From positions 101,110,064 through 101,174,063 of the forward strand of contig JAVIAB010000092.1 in assembly GCA_032433765.1 (NCBI GenBank): DNA of 64,000 nt. The letters are read 5' to 3'. This document shows, piece after piece, positions 34,366-45,744 of this stretch. The notes beneath the pieces were generated by a model that worked only from the letters and a program-made list of their open reading frames with translations, did not search any database and was not told where the DNA came from. The position numbers and the translations under genes were made by a program. This DNA is from Megaustenia siamemsis (lineage: Eukaryota > Mollusca > Gastropoda > Stylommatophora > Ariophantidae). Numbering within the stretch: the first letter of the stretch is position 1; each line of letters begins with the position of its first letter.

Positions 34366-34415
34366 ATTTTCCATTAATAAATTTGTTCCATTAATAAATT
34401 TGTTCCATTAATAAA
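34366..34415. repeat. Short 17-bp tandem repeat
   Basis: Three units of CCATTAATAAATTTGTT at the truncated 5' edge of the LINE. Confidence 0.85.
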
Positions 34416-34489
34416 TAATAATATAATGTGATACAAAAAAATGCAGAAGTTAGGTTAGAAGAAATCAAGTACCATCAGACCCATTCACT

Positions 34490-34640
34490 GTCACGTCCAA
34501 AGTAAGACAGGAATGTGTCTTATCACCACTCTTGTTCATTGTCTACATCGAAAGTATAAATGAAGATTCCAAATCCAAAAATTAAAATTATATTGAACTC
34601 CCCTTTGTAGATGATTGGGCCTTGATAATAGTAGAAATGA
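34490..34640 (+). mobile_element. Reverse transcriptase fragment, highly degraded
   Basis: Reads VRQECVLSPLLFIVYIESIN then FVDDWALI, the core of a LINE reverse transcriptase (degraded YADD). Confidence 0.7.
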
Positions 34641-34889
34641 GTGATTTCAACATCTCATGCCCATGAATAAAGATGACAAACAATTTGATAATTTATAAAA
34701 AGAACAGAAGTGATGGCAATAGGGTGAGAGAAGTAAAACTCAAGCAATATATATTAATATATATTATATATAATAATAAACAATAGAAGACACACAACAG
34801 GCATTAGAGTTGAAGTATCTAGGAACAACATACTCCAAAGACGGAAAAATGGGCACATAAATTCATATTCGGTGCATTAAGTCAAGCCA

Positions 34890-35065
34890 AATATTGGGAC
34901 GCTAGCCCCTGGGCAGGACTTCGACAACTATGAGTCCACGTCACTCCTGAAGATGAAAGAGATGGGAGTTAAGATGGGCACAGCCAGAAACGGGAAACTT
35001 AGTTGGCGAATAAGAAGATAAGAATAAGATGATAACCCGCAAATAACTCAATAGCGACTCTCCAC
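34890..35065 (+). mobile_element. I/Nimb-like LINE 3' fragment
   Basis: Nearly repeats the 3' end of the element at 14095-15442: GACTTCGACAACTATGAGTC, AGATGGGCACAGCCAGAAAC and GATAACCCGCAAATAACTCA. An internal segment is missing. Confidence 0.85.
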
Positions 35066-35069
35066 ATAA

Positions 35070-35590
35070 CAGTGCCGACCAGCGCAAAGAAACTTACACA
35101 AAGCTCATTTATCTCTACTCTGTGATACCAGTACCAAACATTTTCATTGACAGCAAGTCAAGAAAGTTTAGTCACTAAGGAAATGCGATAGGCTGTAGAG
35201 TAACTAAAGAGACAGCCTCAGAAACGAGGCTGCAAGAAAAAGCGTTGGAATAGAATCAGTTTTCAATTACGTACAAACACAACAAATAAAATGGCTTGCC
35301 TACCTAAAGAGAATGCCTAGGGACCATACAAGGCATACACAAAAAAAGCTCGACGCAGACCTATGATGTAGTGAGAACATCAGAGAAACTCTACAACAGC
35401 ATCAAATGTTAACAGCTGGAGTCTGAGAGAAGAGCAAGAGCCAGAACTGTGTATCTCTCTCGGCATTCGAAGCAGTAGAACGAGGAAGAAGAACACATCT
35501 TTATGATCTATAAACATCTGAAGACAGTGAAAGGAATTAAGTTCCAAGCATAAGGCATCACTGTATGTGTGTGTGCGTATATATATATAC
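35070..35590. other. Intron sequence, nothing firm
   Basis: Possibly degraded LINE coding sequence (for example AAGAGAATGCCTAGGGACC near 35310). Ends in a TG/TA microsatellite at 35565-35595. Confidence 0.4.
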
Positions 35591-35594
35591 ATAT

Positions 35595-36092
35595 ATCATC
35601 ATCACCATATGCCATACTGGTTGGCGTAGGCGATCATGTCCTTCCACAATCTACTATCTACAGTGCATCGTATCAGTTCTGTTGTTGATTGTTTACCATG
35701 CCATGACACCAAGCTATCCAGTATTTTCTCTATTTGACGTCCGCGATCTCTCTTTCCTTGTATTTTGCCAGTTGTAACCAAGTATTATAATTTTCCTCTT
35801 CTCATGATGTGCCCGAGAAATGTTGATTGTTTCTTTCTGATGTTTTTTAGGAGCTCCCTTTTTGTGTTGGTCTCTCTGAGAATTTCCTCATTGGTCTTTT
35901 TTTTTTAGCTGCCCAGTGAACTTTCAACATTCTTCTGAGAAATCCCATCTCTGTGGCCTCTAATCGTCTTTTTCTTTGTTTGTCTACTGTCCATGATTCG
36001 CTTCCATAGGTCAGAATTGGTTCTATATAGCACCGATGAACTCTCTTTTTCACTTCTATTGACATAGATTTGTTGCATAAGATATTTTTCAT
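35595..36092 (-). mobile_element. RTE-like LINE, family B, 3' end
   Basis: The minus strand encodes MKNILCNKSMSIEVKKRVHR, YIEPILTYGSESWTVDKQRK and FLRRMLKVHWAAKK. A frameshift in a T/A run (about 35898) follows, then the C-terminal end in another frame. It closely matches 27010-27510. The tail is ATG/CAT triplets at 35598. Confidence 0.9.
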
Positions 36093-36094
36093 AT

Positions 36095-36625
36095 AAATAT
36101 TTATATATAGATGTTACTACTTTTATGATGCTATCTGATAATAAGCTGGACTGAATGTCGCTGAAAATTTGAGTATAATGTTTCGGGACAATGAGTAAAT
36201 ATGAACAGAAGCCCTGGGGAAATATGAGCGATGAATGGCGAAAACATATACGGGAAGAGAAAAGTGATTATGATCGACGAGTGGGTTAATAGAAGAGTTA
36301 TTGTGGAGGTCTTGTCGGTGACACTTGCACAAATAAGATGTAGAAGACAATTAAGGATGGCAAACAGGCGGATTCGCTATAAGACATTATAAAGTTAGCG
36401 CTTGAGATAAGGTCTTGACAATCGTATTTGGCGTCTAGAGCTCATAAGATGGTGGGTGACCTGAGGTGAGGTGGTGGGGGGGGGGGGGGGGGTGAGGGAA
36501 GAGAGAGAAAGTGACTTTTCGAGAGAAACTATATGGGGCAATCGAATCACTTAAACAGACAGCTGACTTCATGAGAGAGTCTGGAATCCTAATCTAATTG
36601 AGTCTTGATCGCAGAGAGGGATATG
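36095..36625. other. Intron sequence with poly-G run
   Basis: No gene recognised. A 17-base G run lies at 36476-36492. Confidence 0.45.
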
Positions 36626-36629
36626 ATCT

Positions 36630-36815
36630 AAAACAACTTTGGTGATTATCTTGGATAGGATCTAACACAACCTTTGGTGATTATCTTGGATAGGATCTAA
36701 CACAACCTTTGGTGATTATCTTGGATAGGATCTAACACAACCTTTGGTGATTATCTTGGATAGGATCTAACACAACCTTTGGTGATTATCTTGGATAGGA
36801 TCTAACACAACTTTT
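36630..36815. repeat. 35-bp minisatellite, 5 units
   Basis: Units contain TGGTGATTATCTTGGATAGG and ATCTAACACAACCTT. Confidence 0.96.
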
Positions 36816-37004
36816 GGAGAAGAGTTCATTTTGGGAATAAGACTAAGTGTGACACAAATCTGCTGTCTTGTAGACAGACTGAAACTAAAGTCAAAGGGGC
36901 TGGATAGAAAACAACATATCCTGGTATATGAAACCTACAAACGTAGAGAGGAAACTTATTTTGAGTGTGAACATGAACTTGCTCGAAAAGCAGGGACAGT
37001 TACA

Positions 37005-37412
37005 AGTAGATAAAGTTACAAATAAAGTTACTAGTAGATACAGTTACAAGTAGATAAAGTTACAAATGAAGTTAATAGTAGATACAGTTACAAGTAGATA
37101 AATTTACAAGTAGATAAATTTACAAGTAGATAAAGTTACAATTAGATAACGTTACAATTAGATAACGTTACAAGTAGATAAAGTTACAAATAAAGTTACT
37201 AGATACAGTTACAAGTAGATACAGCTACAAGTAGATAAAGTTACAAGTAGATAAATTTACAAGTAGATAAAGTTACAAGTAGATAATGTTACACGTAGAT
37301 AAAGTTACAAATAAAGTTACAAATAGATACAGTTACAAGTAGATACAGTTACAAGTTGATAAAGTTACAAGTAGATATAATTACAAGTAGATATAGTTAC
37401 AAGTAGATGAAG
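37005..37412. repeat. 16-bp tandem repeat
   Basis: Units are ACAAGTAGATAAAGTT with common variants (AATTAGATAACGTT, AAATAAAGTTACT), about 25 units. Confidence 0.95.
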
Positions 37413-37679
37413 CAAACCTGTCGAAAAGTGATGACCATACTGTGAGGCTCAGATATAAAAGTGCTAATGTAAAATGCAGCACAGTGTAATTTGCCATCAT
37501 GAATATACAACATGTACTGCTCGTACGGGGAAATCCATGGATTTACATTTAGCATTGGTTAAATGATCTGAAAATAACTGTGGTATAATTAGGGGCTTTG
37601 ACTGTGATTTCGCAAGGCAGATGTACTGGGTTATATATGCCAGAGGGGATGATGTAAGCCACTGAGAAATAGATAGCAG

Positions 37680-37915
37680 CTTTCAGTTCACAGGCTTGCA
37701 TGAGGACTGTCAACTTTTTGCCTTTTATTCAAATCGATGGCACGACCAGTGTAAACCAGGACTTTGAGGTCGCTATAGAAGACCGGGACCACAACATGGA
37801 TGTAATGAATCTGACGATATCAGCCGGCGACTTGCACCTGATTACTGGCGTTAAGTCCAGAAACCCAGAGTTGATGAAGACCCTACTTCCATTACCGGGG
37901 GTGACGGCGTAATAG
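37680..37915. other. Unassigned coding-like stretch, open on both strands
   Basis: Less AT-rich than its surroundings. The plus frame 37700-37912 includes VNQDFEVAIEDRDHNMDVMN and GDLHLITGVKSRNPELMKTL. The minus frame 37729-37941 includes FDLYYAVTPGNGSRVFINSG. I do not recognise either. It does not resemble a missing receptor exon. It could be an exon of a nested gene, an old retrocopy or chance. Confidence 0.3.
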
Positions 37916-38034
37916 AGGTCGAATGTAAACTTTAAGAACACAAATAGCGCGCTGATAAGGGCTGTGCCATATCAAAGACTCAGATATGGCGGAATGTTGT
38001 AAATTACGACACTGTGTAACAACTTATGTCAATT

Positions 38035-38410
38035 TCACGCCATTTTCATAGACTGACAAGGCAGAGAGATAATCAAAATGCAAGAGTGGGAGTTGCCGAA
38101 AAGCTGACACTCAAAAATCCCAGAAACGTTCAACTCGGAGAAACTGCCAAGAGAAACATCCTTGATGCGGTCTGACAGATTAACTACCCTGACAACAAAT
38201 AACGTGATGCCAAGGGAAGAGGTTTTCCTGGCAGCTTCTACCAAGTTGGACTTGTCTATAGGTAGGGGTGAAGCTAAATGGAATACCTTATTCCTTCGTG
38301 CTAGAGCTTGTGGCATAGCGTTCTTTGCCTGGGTGAAAAAGGACATTTGCCACAGGAGCAACAATACAAACACACATTTTGTTGCGAACTGGACATCCAG
38401 AGCTTAGATC
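38035..38410 (-). other. Unassigned minus-strand open frame
   Basis: The frame contains ALARRNKVFHLASPLPIDKS and LGSFSELNVSGIFECQLF. There is no ATG at its start and no recognised domain. Confidence 0.25.
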
Positions 38411-38424
38411 GTGTGTAACTCACA

Positions 38425-40198
38425 AGGTCACAGCAGAAAGAAAGCCACTAAATGATTAGTGGTCATAGCAGAAAGAAAGCCATTAAATGATTAGTGGTCA
38501 CAGCAGAAAGAAAGCCATTAAATGATTAGTGGTCACAGTAGAAAGGATGCCACTAAATGATTAGTGGTCACAGTAGAAAGGAAGCCAATAAATGATTAGT
38601 GGTCACAGCAGAAAGGAAGAGACTAAATGATTAGTGGTCACAGCAGAAAGGAAGAGACTAAATGATTAGTGGTCACAGCAGAAAGGAAGCCACTAAATGA
38701 TTAGTGGTCACAACAGTAAGGAAGAGACTAAACGATTAGTGGTCACAGCAGAAAGAAAGCCACTAAATGATTAGTGGTCACAGCAGAAAGAAAGCCACTA
38801 AATAATTAGTGGTCACAGCAGAAAAGAAGCCACTAACTGACTAGTGGTCACAGTAGAAAGGAAGCCAATAAATGATTAGTGGTCACAGCAGAAAGGAAGA
38901 GACTAAATGATTAGTGGTCACATCAGAAAGGAAGCCACTAACTGATTAGTGGTCACAGTAGAAAGGAAGCCAATAAATGATTAGTGGTCACATCAGAAAG
39001 GAAGAGACTAAATGATTAGTGGTCACATCAGAAAGGAAGCCACTAACTGATTAGTGGTCACAGCAGAAAGGAAGCCACTAACTGATTAGTGGTCACATCA
39101 GAAAGGAAGCCACTAACTGATTAGAGATCACAGCAGAAAGGAAGAGACTAAATGATTAGTGGTCACAGCTGAAAGGAAGAGACTAAATGATTAGTGTTCA
39201 CATCAGAAAGGAAGGCACTAACAGAGTTGTCACGGCACAAAAGAAGCCACTAACTGTGAGTTGTCACTGCAGAAAGGAAGCTACTAATTGATTAGTGGTC
39301 ACAACAAAAAGGAAGCCACTAACTGAGAGTTATCGTGGTAGAAAAGAAGCCACTAACTGAGAATTATCATGGTAGAAAAGTAGAAAAGAAACCACTAACT
39401 GAGAGTTGTCACAGAAGAAAGGAAACCCACTAACTGAGAATTATCGTGGTAGAAAAGAAGCCACTAACTGCGAGTTATCATGGTAGAAAAGTTGAAAAGA
39501 AGCCACTAATTGAGAGTTGTCACAGAAGAAAGGAAACCACTAACTGAGAGTTATCGTGGTAGAAAAGAAGCCACTAACTGAGAGTTATCATGGTAGAAAA
39601 GAAGCCACTAACTGAGAGTTATCATGGTAGAAAAGAAGCCACTAACTGAGAGTTGTCACAACATAAAAGAGGCCACTAACTGAGAGTTGTCACAACAGAA
39701 AAGATGACACTAACTGAGAGTTGTCACAACAGAAAAGATTCCACTAACTGATAGTGGTCACAACAGAAAAGAAGCCACTAACTGAGAGTTGTCACAACAG
39801 AAAAGAAGCCACTAACTGAGAGTTGTCACAACCGAAAAGAGGCCACTAACTGAGAGTTGTCACAACATAAAAGATTCCACTAACTGAGAGTGGTCACAAC
39901 AGAAAAGAAGCCACTAACTGAGAGTTGTCACATCAGAAAAGAGACCACTAACTGAGAGTGGTCACAACAGAAAAGAGGCCACTAACTGAGAGTTGTCACA
40001 GCAGAAATGAAGTCACTAATTGATAGTGGTCACAGCAGAAATGAAGTCGCTAATTGATAGTTGTCAAGGAAGAAATGAAGTCACTAATTGATAGTGGTCA
40101 CAGCAGAAATGAAGTCGCTAATTGATAGTTGTCAAGGAAGAAATGAAGTCACTAATTGATAGTGGTCACAGCACAAATGAAGTCAAAGCAGAAATGAA
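38425..40198. repeat. 35-bp minisatellite, about 50 units, drifting
   Basis: The first half has AGTGGTCACAGCAGAAAGGA and AGCCACTAAATGATT. From about 39220 the unit drifts to GAGAGTTGTCACAACAGAAA and AGAAGCCACTAACT. From 39990 it becomes AATGAAGTCACTAATTGATA. Confidence 0.96.
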
Positions 40199-40199
40199 G

Positions 40200-41650
40200 T
40201 CACAGCCATGAAAACATTGAAGATGGCAGTAGAAACAGAGGCTAACAGTAATTGCACGATACGGTCAATTCAACGAAGGATGGCCATAGACCTCACGAAG
40301 TGGAGCTTACTTTGTTGATGGCTGAAAAGAATGATTTAATGGTCCTGCGATCAAGAAATGAAGATGAAGAAAAGTTGGTAGGAAGTGATCACAGACCGTC
40401 ACAATTGGAGCTTAATCTAAACCGTCACAATATCCATACATGGTGAACAAACAAAACACAAAACTGGAGAGAGATCGAAATATAGCAAAGGTGTGCACAC
40501 ATTTTTAGAGCTGATTATGGAAGAGAAAGCACCAAACAGATAGAACAAGATCGAATCAATAAAAAAAACTACATGAAAATAGAAAAGAATGAAGGGCCAA
40601 ATAAAAAAAAAAAGAAAGGAACAAAAATGGAAACTTGGTCAACCCATGAATAAATTGGAAGAGAGAAAAGATAACGTCACGACAGAAGAAGATGGAAAAC
40701 ATATCTGGTAAAATTTATGGCTACAAATATGTTTAATGAAAAAATATAGCACAATCAGCAAGCTAAAAATAACGCTAAATAAGAGATATATTAAAAAAAC
40801 GTGGACAATAATAAAGTAAATTACTCAATGTTTCTGAGAAATACATGATGACGTAATGCAACTGTTATAAAATACAAGACAATGTTACAAATCCACGAGA
40901 AATATTGATATCGCAAATGAAATAATAAACACTTGGAAGCCAAAATGAAAACTCCGAAATCTTTAATGTAATCATGAAGGGATGTATACCCCCAACACAT
41001 ATAGAAAGAAGCATTTGTAATATGAATTTTAAAAAAAGAACATTGGGAAGGGAACAATGAAGGAAAGAATAAATAAAGAATAAAAGAAACAACGAAAGAA
41101 GAACAAAATACAAACTGACAGTTTTAAACTCATAAATGTGATTGTTCTAACGGGAAAATAAAGACTTGAAAATCACAGATTTATATGATATTCAGGAAGA
41201 AAATCATTAATTACATTCCAATACATTTGATTTAGAAAACACCATCACAGGAAGACCAAATAACTCGCATTTAGTGAGAAATTATGTCTCGCAATAAAAA
41301 TATCTATTCTGGCTGTCTGGGTTGACATAGCATAGGAAAGCAGTTCGGAGATCTCACCCAGAACTTAAGCAGACGTGCATGGATTATGTAGTTGTGCATG
41401 TACGCGCCTACATTTGTGTGAGATATATCTCCCGAATAGATATTCCAAAGTGCAGATATTAAAAAAAAATCAGACCCACAGAACAAAATTACATAAATAA
41501 ATGTATCAGGATAGTGACACCTAATTATACTCTACTGTGAATCAATGAAACTGTAGAAACATTTCGAAATAGGAAATTCCAGGTCCATCTAGAACATGCA
41601 CTGTAGACTCATAAATATATTTTAAAAAAGCAAATAACAGAATACTATTA
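40200..41650. other. AT-rich intron; possible LINE endonuclease trace
   Basis: A short frame near 40382 reads GSDHRPSQLELNLN, recalling the SDH motif that ends LINE endonuclease domains, and NWRE follows. Too degraded to define an element. The rest shows nothing. Confidence 0.4.
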
Positions 41651-41655
41651 TTAAA

Positions 41656-43975
41656 TTACAGAATACAATATTTAAATTCATTTACCTGTTTTAATATTGT
41701 TCCACTTGTCTTTATTTTGCACTGAGGTGATGTATTTTTCTTTGTTGTTACCATTACTTCTGTCTTTTTGCTATTTAGGCTGAGTCCTTTATTTTTGCTT
41801 TCTTTCACTATAATGTCCAACATTTCTTGTAACTCATTTTCACTCTTAGCGATTAATACTGTATCATAAGCATACCTTAGATTGTTTATATTATGACCTC
41901 CAATTGTTATTTCAGGCATGCCCCTTATGGATCTTAAAATAATCTCACTATAAATATTAAACTAATCTGGTGACAGCACACAACCTTGTCTAACACCCTG
42001 TTTTATTTGTTGAAACATTCCCAATTCGTTTCCAGTTCTTATGGCCACTGTTTGTTGCCAGTACATGTTCTTTATTATTCTTAGATATTTGCTGTCTACG
42101 TTTATGTTTTCTAAAATGTTGATTATTTCTTGGTGCTTTACTTTGTCAAATGCCTTGGTATAATCTATAAAACTTAGATATAGATCTGTTTTCACCTCTA
42201 TGGCTCTTTCTACTAAAGATCTTATGATATAAATGGCATTGCTTGTTCCTTTATATCTAACAAAACCACACTGTTCATCGCTAATTTCTGGACTGATTTT
42301 GTTTCGCACTCTTCGCATGATGATTCTTAGTAATATCTTAGTCATATGACTCATAAGGCTTATTGTACGATGATCATCGCATTCAATCGCACCCGATTTC
42401 TTTGGTAGGGCTATGAATATTGATTTGAGCATGTCGTCTGGTATATATCCGCTGTTGTAGATATCATTCAATATTTTGGTTATTATTTCTATTCAAAAAT
42501 CACCCATGGCTTCAATCTCTTATTTAGTTATATTATCTGGCCCAGGAGCTTTTCCTGCTTTCATATTGCGCAAGGCGTCTTCCACTTCTTCTCTGAGTAT
42601 TTCTGGTCCTTCTCCATTATCCTTAATATTTACTTCCGTTCGTTCATCATTATAAAGATCTTTAATGTAATCTGTCCATCGCTCCCTTATGTTTTCTTGA
42701 TCAATCAACAGTTCTCCTTCCTTTGATGTTAGACATCCAGTTTTTGATTGCGTTTTTCTTCCTGTTAATTCCTCAATTTGTTTTTATATAGCTTTAGCAT
42801 CTCCTTTTTGTTGCATTTCAATCTCTTTGCATCTCTCTTTTAGCCATGCTTCTTTTGCTTCATTGCATTTTACTACAATTTCATTATTTAATCTCTTATA
42901 CTCATCTTTATTTCCTTTATTTCTTCTTCTTGTATGCATTAGCTGCAAAATGTCATCTGTCATCCACTTCTTTCTTGAATTTGTATGAATTCTTTTGATG
43001 TTTGTTGCATTGATTCTTTTAGCATTTTCCACTGTTCATCAATGCTTTGTATCTTCTCCATTGCATTGTACCGGTTCTGAATAGTGATTTTATATTTGTC
43101 TTGCAACTTCTTGTCTGATTTTAGTAAATCTAACTTTAACTTGATGTTAACTGAGGCTTGTTTTGTTGTTTTTAATTTTACTCTAAGCTTTCCCACAACT
43201 GGTACATGATCACTATTGCAATCTGCCCCTGGTCTAGTTTTCACACACACCAGACTTTTTCTAAATCTATTGCTTATCATTATATAATCAATTTGATTAC
43301 GTGTGTTGTCTGCTGGGCTTTTCCATGTCCACAGACGTTTTGGATGTTGCCTAAACCAGGTGTTTCCTATCATCATGTTGTGTGTTCTTGCCTAGTCAAT
43401 AAGTTTCTCACCTCTTTCATTCCTCTCGCCTAAGCCATAATGACCAACTACTTCCTCAACTCTTTCTTTCCTACTTTTGCGTTAAAATCCCATAGAACTT
43501 TGGTGTTTTCATGTGGTTTGCATTTAAGAAGTGCCTCATTTAACTCGTTGTAAAATTTATCAATTGTTTCCTCTAGACTGTCTGCTGTTGGTGCATAAAC
43601 TTGTATAAGATTTATGTCTATTGGCTTTCCATTCAATTTCACTAAAAGGACTCTGTCAAATATTGGGTAAAAGCCTTTCACTGTTCTTGCTCTTTCTGCA
43701 TACAAGATGATACCTAATCCTCTTTGGTGTTCAGTACCTCCAGAATAGATTATTTTATGTTTATCAGAATACATCTCCCCTGATCCGGTGTATCTCATTT
43801 CGCAAAGTCCCAGTAATTGTAAACCCATTCTTTTAATTTCTTGTATGATGTTTTCTAGTTTACCCTTCTGCATGAGTGTTCTCACATTCCAAGTACCTAT
43901 CTTTAGAGTTTGTTTTATCTTTATTTTACTTACAGTAGATTGATGACGATCGGGTATCACCCGATTGTTGTCAAT
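41656..43975 (-). mobile_element. RTE-like LINE, family B, with endonuclease; broken
   Basis: The only copy here that keeps the 5' coding region. In order on the minus strand: endonuclease with LKIGTWNVRTLMQKGKLENI (43890), QVYAPTADSLEETIDKFYNE (43560), a second part with RNQIDYIMISNRFRKSL and CNSDHVPVVGKL (43290-43200). Then a linker, then reverse transcriptase with AGKAPGPDNITK (42520), ISDEQCGFVRYKGTSNAIYI, SFIDYTKAFDKVKHQEIINI and IKQGVRQGCVLSPD (41962). The catalytic YADD is mutated to YAYD (about 41860). Stops divide it into at least six frames and the C-terminal third is missing. Confidence 0.92.
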
Positions 43976-43979
43976 AACA

Positions 43980-44615
43980 CTACTGTTTATAAAAAAAAAA
44001 CCATCACCATGTCAAGAAGACAGGTATTAAAGTGAAGAATCAAAAGCCCAATCATTTTCCAGTTCAAAGAAACTAAAAAGAACACCCGAATAGAATGTGA
44101 TGTTTTAATGGAATATGACTCCCTTTCCAAATAATAACACCCCCTCTCATCTCCACATTCCACACACGCCATGTGCCTCTTTAGTGCAGGTTAAAGAGCA
44201 ATTCAATAACTTTCTGTATTTCGAATACATTTATGACTTGATATTTTAAATATATAATGTTGTACATTAAATACTATACATGTATTATTATAGAGATTAA
44301 AATGAACAATGATTAGTGGTTTATATTTGACTTTTCGGGTCGAAGGCGGCACATGGAGCAAAAACTCTAAACTTTCCGTGTTCGACGGTCTTTGCTATTA
44401 AGTGTCAGACTTTGTACAGGATCCGCGGTGTATCTCGTGAAACGTTTCGGTTCTGGGCTAACCTTGTTACCTCGACAAGGGAGCTGTTGCCTCTTGTTGT
44501 TGCTTTATGTTCTCTTTGTGATCTCTTTAGTATGTCTCAAGAACGGTCTCTTTTCCTTTTACCCACTGGTTCCCACTTGAGGGCTTGCTTTGAGATTCCC
44601 TTCTCTCTTCATCAC
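43980..44615. other. Intron sequence, nothing recognised
   Basis: No supported feature. Confidence 0.4.
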
Positions 44616-44619
44616 ATCA

Positions 44620-45475
44620 TCTTCATCGAGTGACATCTCCGCAACGAAGGTTGGCTACCATGGAGCGCCATTTTCTCTGTCTCTTGCTTTGATGGTGCAG
44701 GTTGTCATAGGCTGGTTTGTCCATCGTTTGATGTTACTCGTCCATGTTAGTCTTGGTCTGCCTCTGCCTCTTTTACCTTGTATTTTCCCCTCCAGGATTA
44801 CTTTTAGTAGGCTGTTGTGTCTTTTAATATGGCCCAAAAATAGCATTTGTCTAGTTTGAATTGTGTTTAGTAGTTCTCTTTTCATTTTTAGTTGTTTTAA
44901 GACTTCATCGTTTGTTTTCCTTTCCTTCCATCCTATTCTACCTGTTCTTCTATATATCCACATTTCAAAGGCTTCAATTCTCTGTTCTGTTTTCTTGTCT
45001 AATGTCCATGTTTTTGCACCATATAGGAATGTTGAGAAGGCATAACATTTTGCTATTCTTAGTTTTAGCCCTGGTGTTATTTGTTTTGAGGTTAGTATGT
45101 TATTCATGAATGGAGCCGCGATAGCTCAGTGGTTAGTGAACTGGACTGCAAAGGACAAGGGGTAGGGTTCGATCCCAACCGACGGCTTCCGGGTTCACCC
45201 AGCCTTAAATGGGTACCGGATTTTTTTTCTGGGAAAGTAAAGCAGCACGGGCGTAATACCGACCACATTACCCCAAAAATCATGTGCTGAAGGTCTGTAA
45301 AATATAGGGTCACTAACACCATATTTCCCTATACGCCATTTGGCGTGACGGGGGTACTTTACTTTTTACTTTTTATGTTATTCATGACATTAAAATTACT
45401 TTTTGCCATTCCTATTCTTTTGTTTATTTCAGTTGTACATTTTCCATCACTGGTTATAGTAGGTCCAATGTAGTT
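44620..45475 (-). mobile_element. RTE-like LINE, family A, split by a SINE
   Basis: The minus-strand frame 45107-44655 encodes the family A C-terminal region: NNILTSKQITPGLKLRIAKC, FLYGAKTWTLDKKTEQRIEA, RRTGRIGWKERKTNDEVLKQ and GKRGRGRPRLTWTSNIKRWT. A family 1 SINE (45110-45373) interrupts it. Beyond the SINE it resumes with MAKSNFNVMN-type coding and GHTITSDGKCTTEINKRIG. The 3' end has CATCATCTTCATC near 44622. Confidence 0.9.
45096..45387 (+). mobile_element. tRNA-derived SINE, family 1, nested in a LINE
   Basis: Full-length copy (45110-45373) with A box TAGCTCAGTGG at 45122-45132 and B box GGTTCGATCCC at 45166-45176. Perfect 14-bp duplications TATGTTATTCATGA lie at 45096-45109 and 45374-45387. 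The uninterrupted LINE copy near 34028 confirms the target sequence. Confidence 0.96.
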
Positions 45476-45531
45476 GTATCTTCATCGGTGGTTTGAAATA
45501 GATTAATGCAATTTTATTATTCTCTTTCGTT

Positions 45532-45550
45532 GGGGGGGGGGGGGGGGGGG
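45532..45550. repeat. Poly-G run
   Basis: 19 consecutive G. Confidence 0.98.
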
Positions 45551-45744
45551 TGGAAAAGTTATTTGTATTCAAGTTAATAATAATTCGAAAACCTTTTGGA
45601 ACGAATTGTGTATAAATAGCGGTGTTTCTTTAAGAGTATAGAGTAGTCAGCAGAGGAAATTCCACGTTTCTTTCACCTCTCTATCTTTCTCTCCATTCAC
45701 TTCATTGGAACGTAATTACTGTACTGGTATGCGGTAATAGACAA

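Noticed and set aside
37729..37941. Minus-strand frame as a missing nAChR exon
   Set aside because: The flanking receptor exons already join without a gap in the expected sequence, and no family motif (Trp, DYGG-like, LYN) is present.
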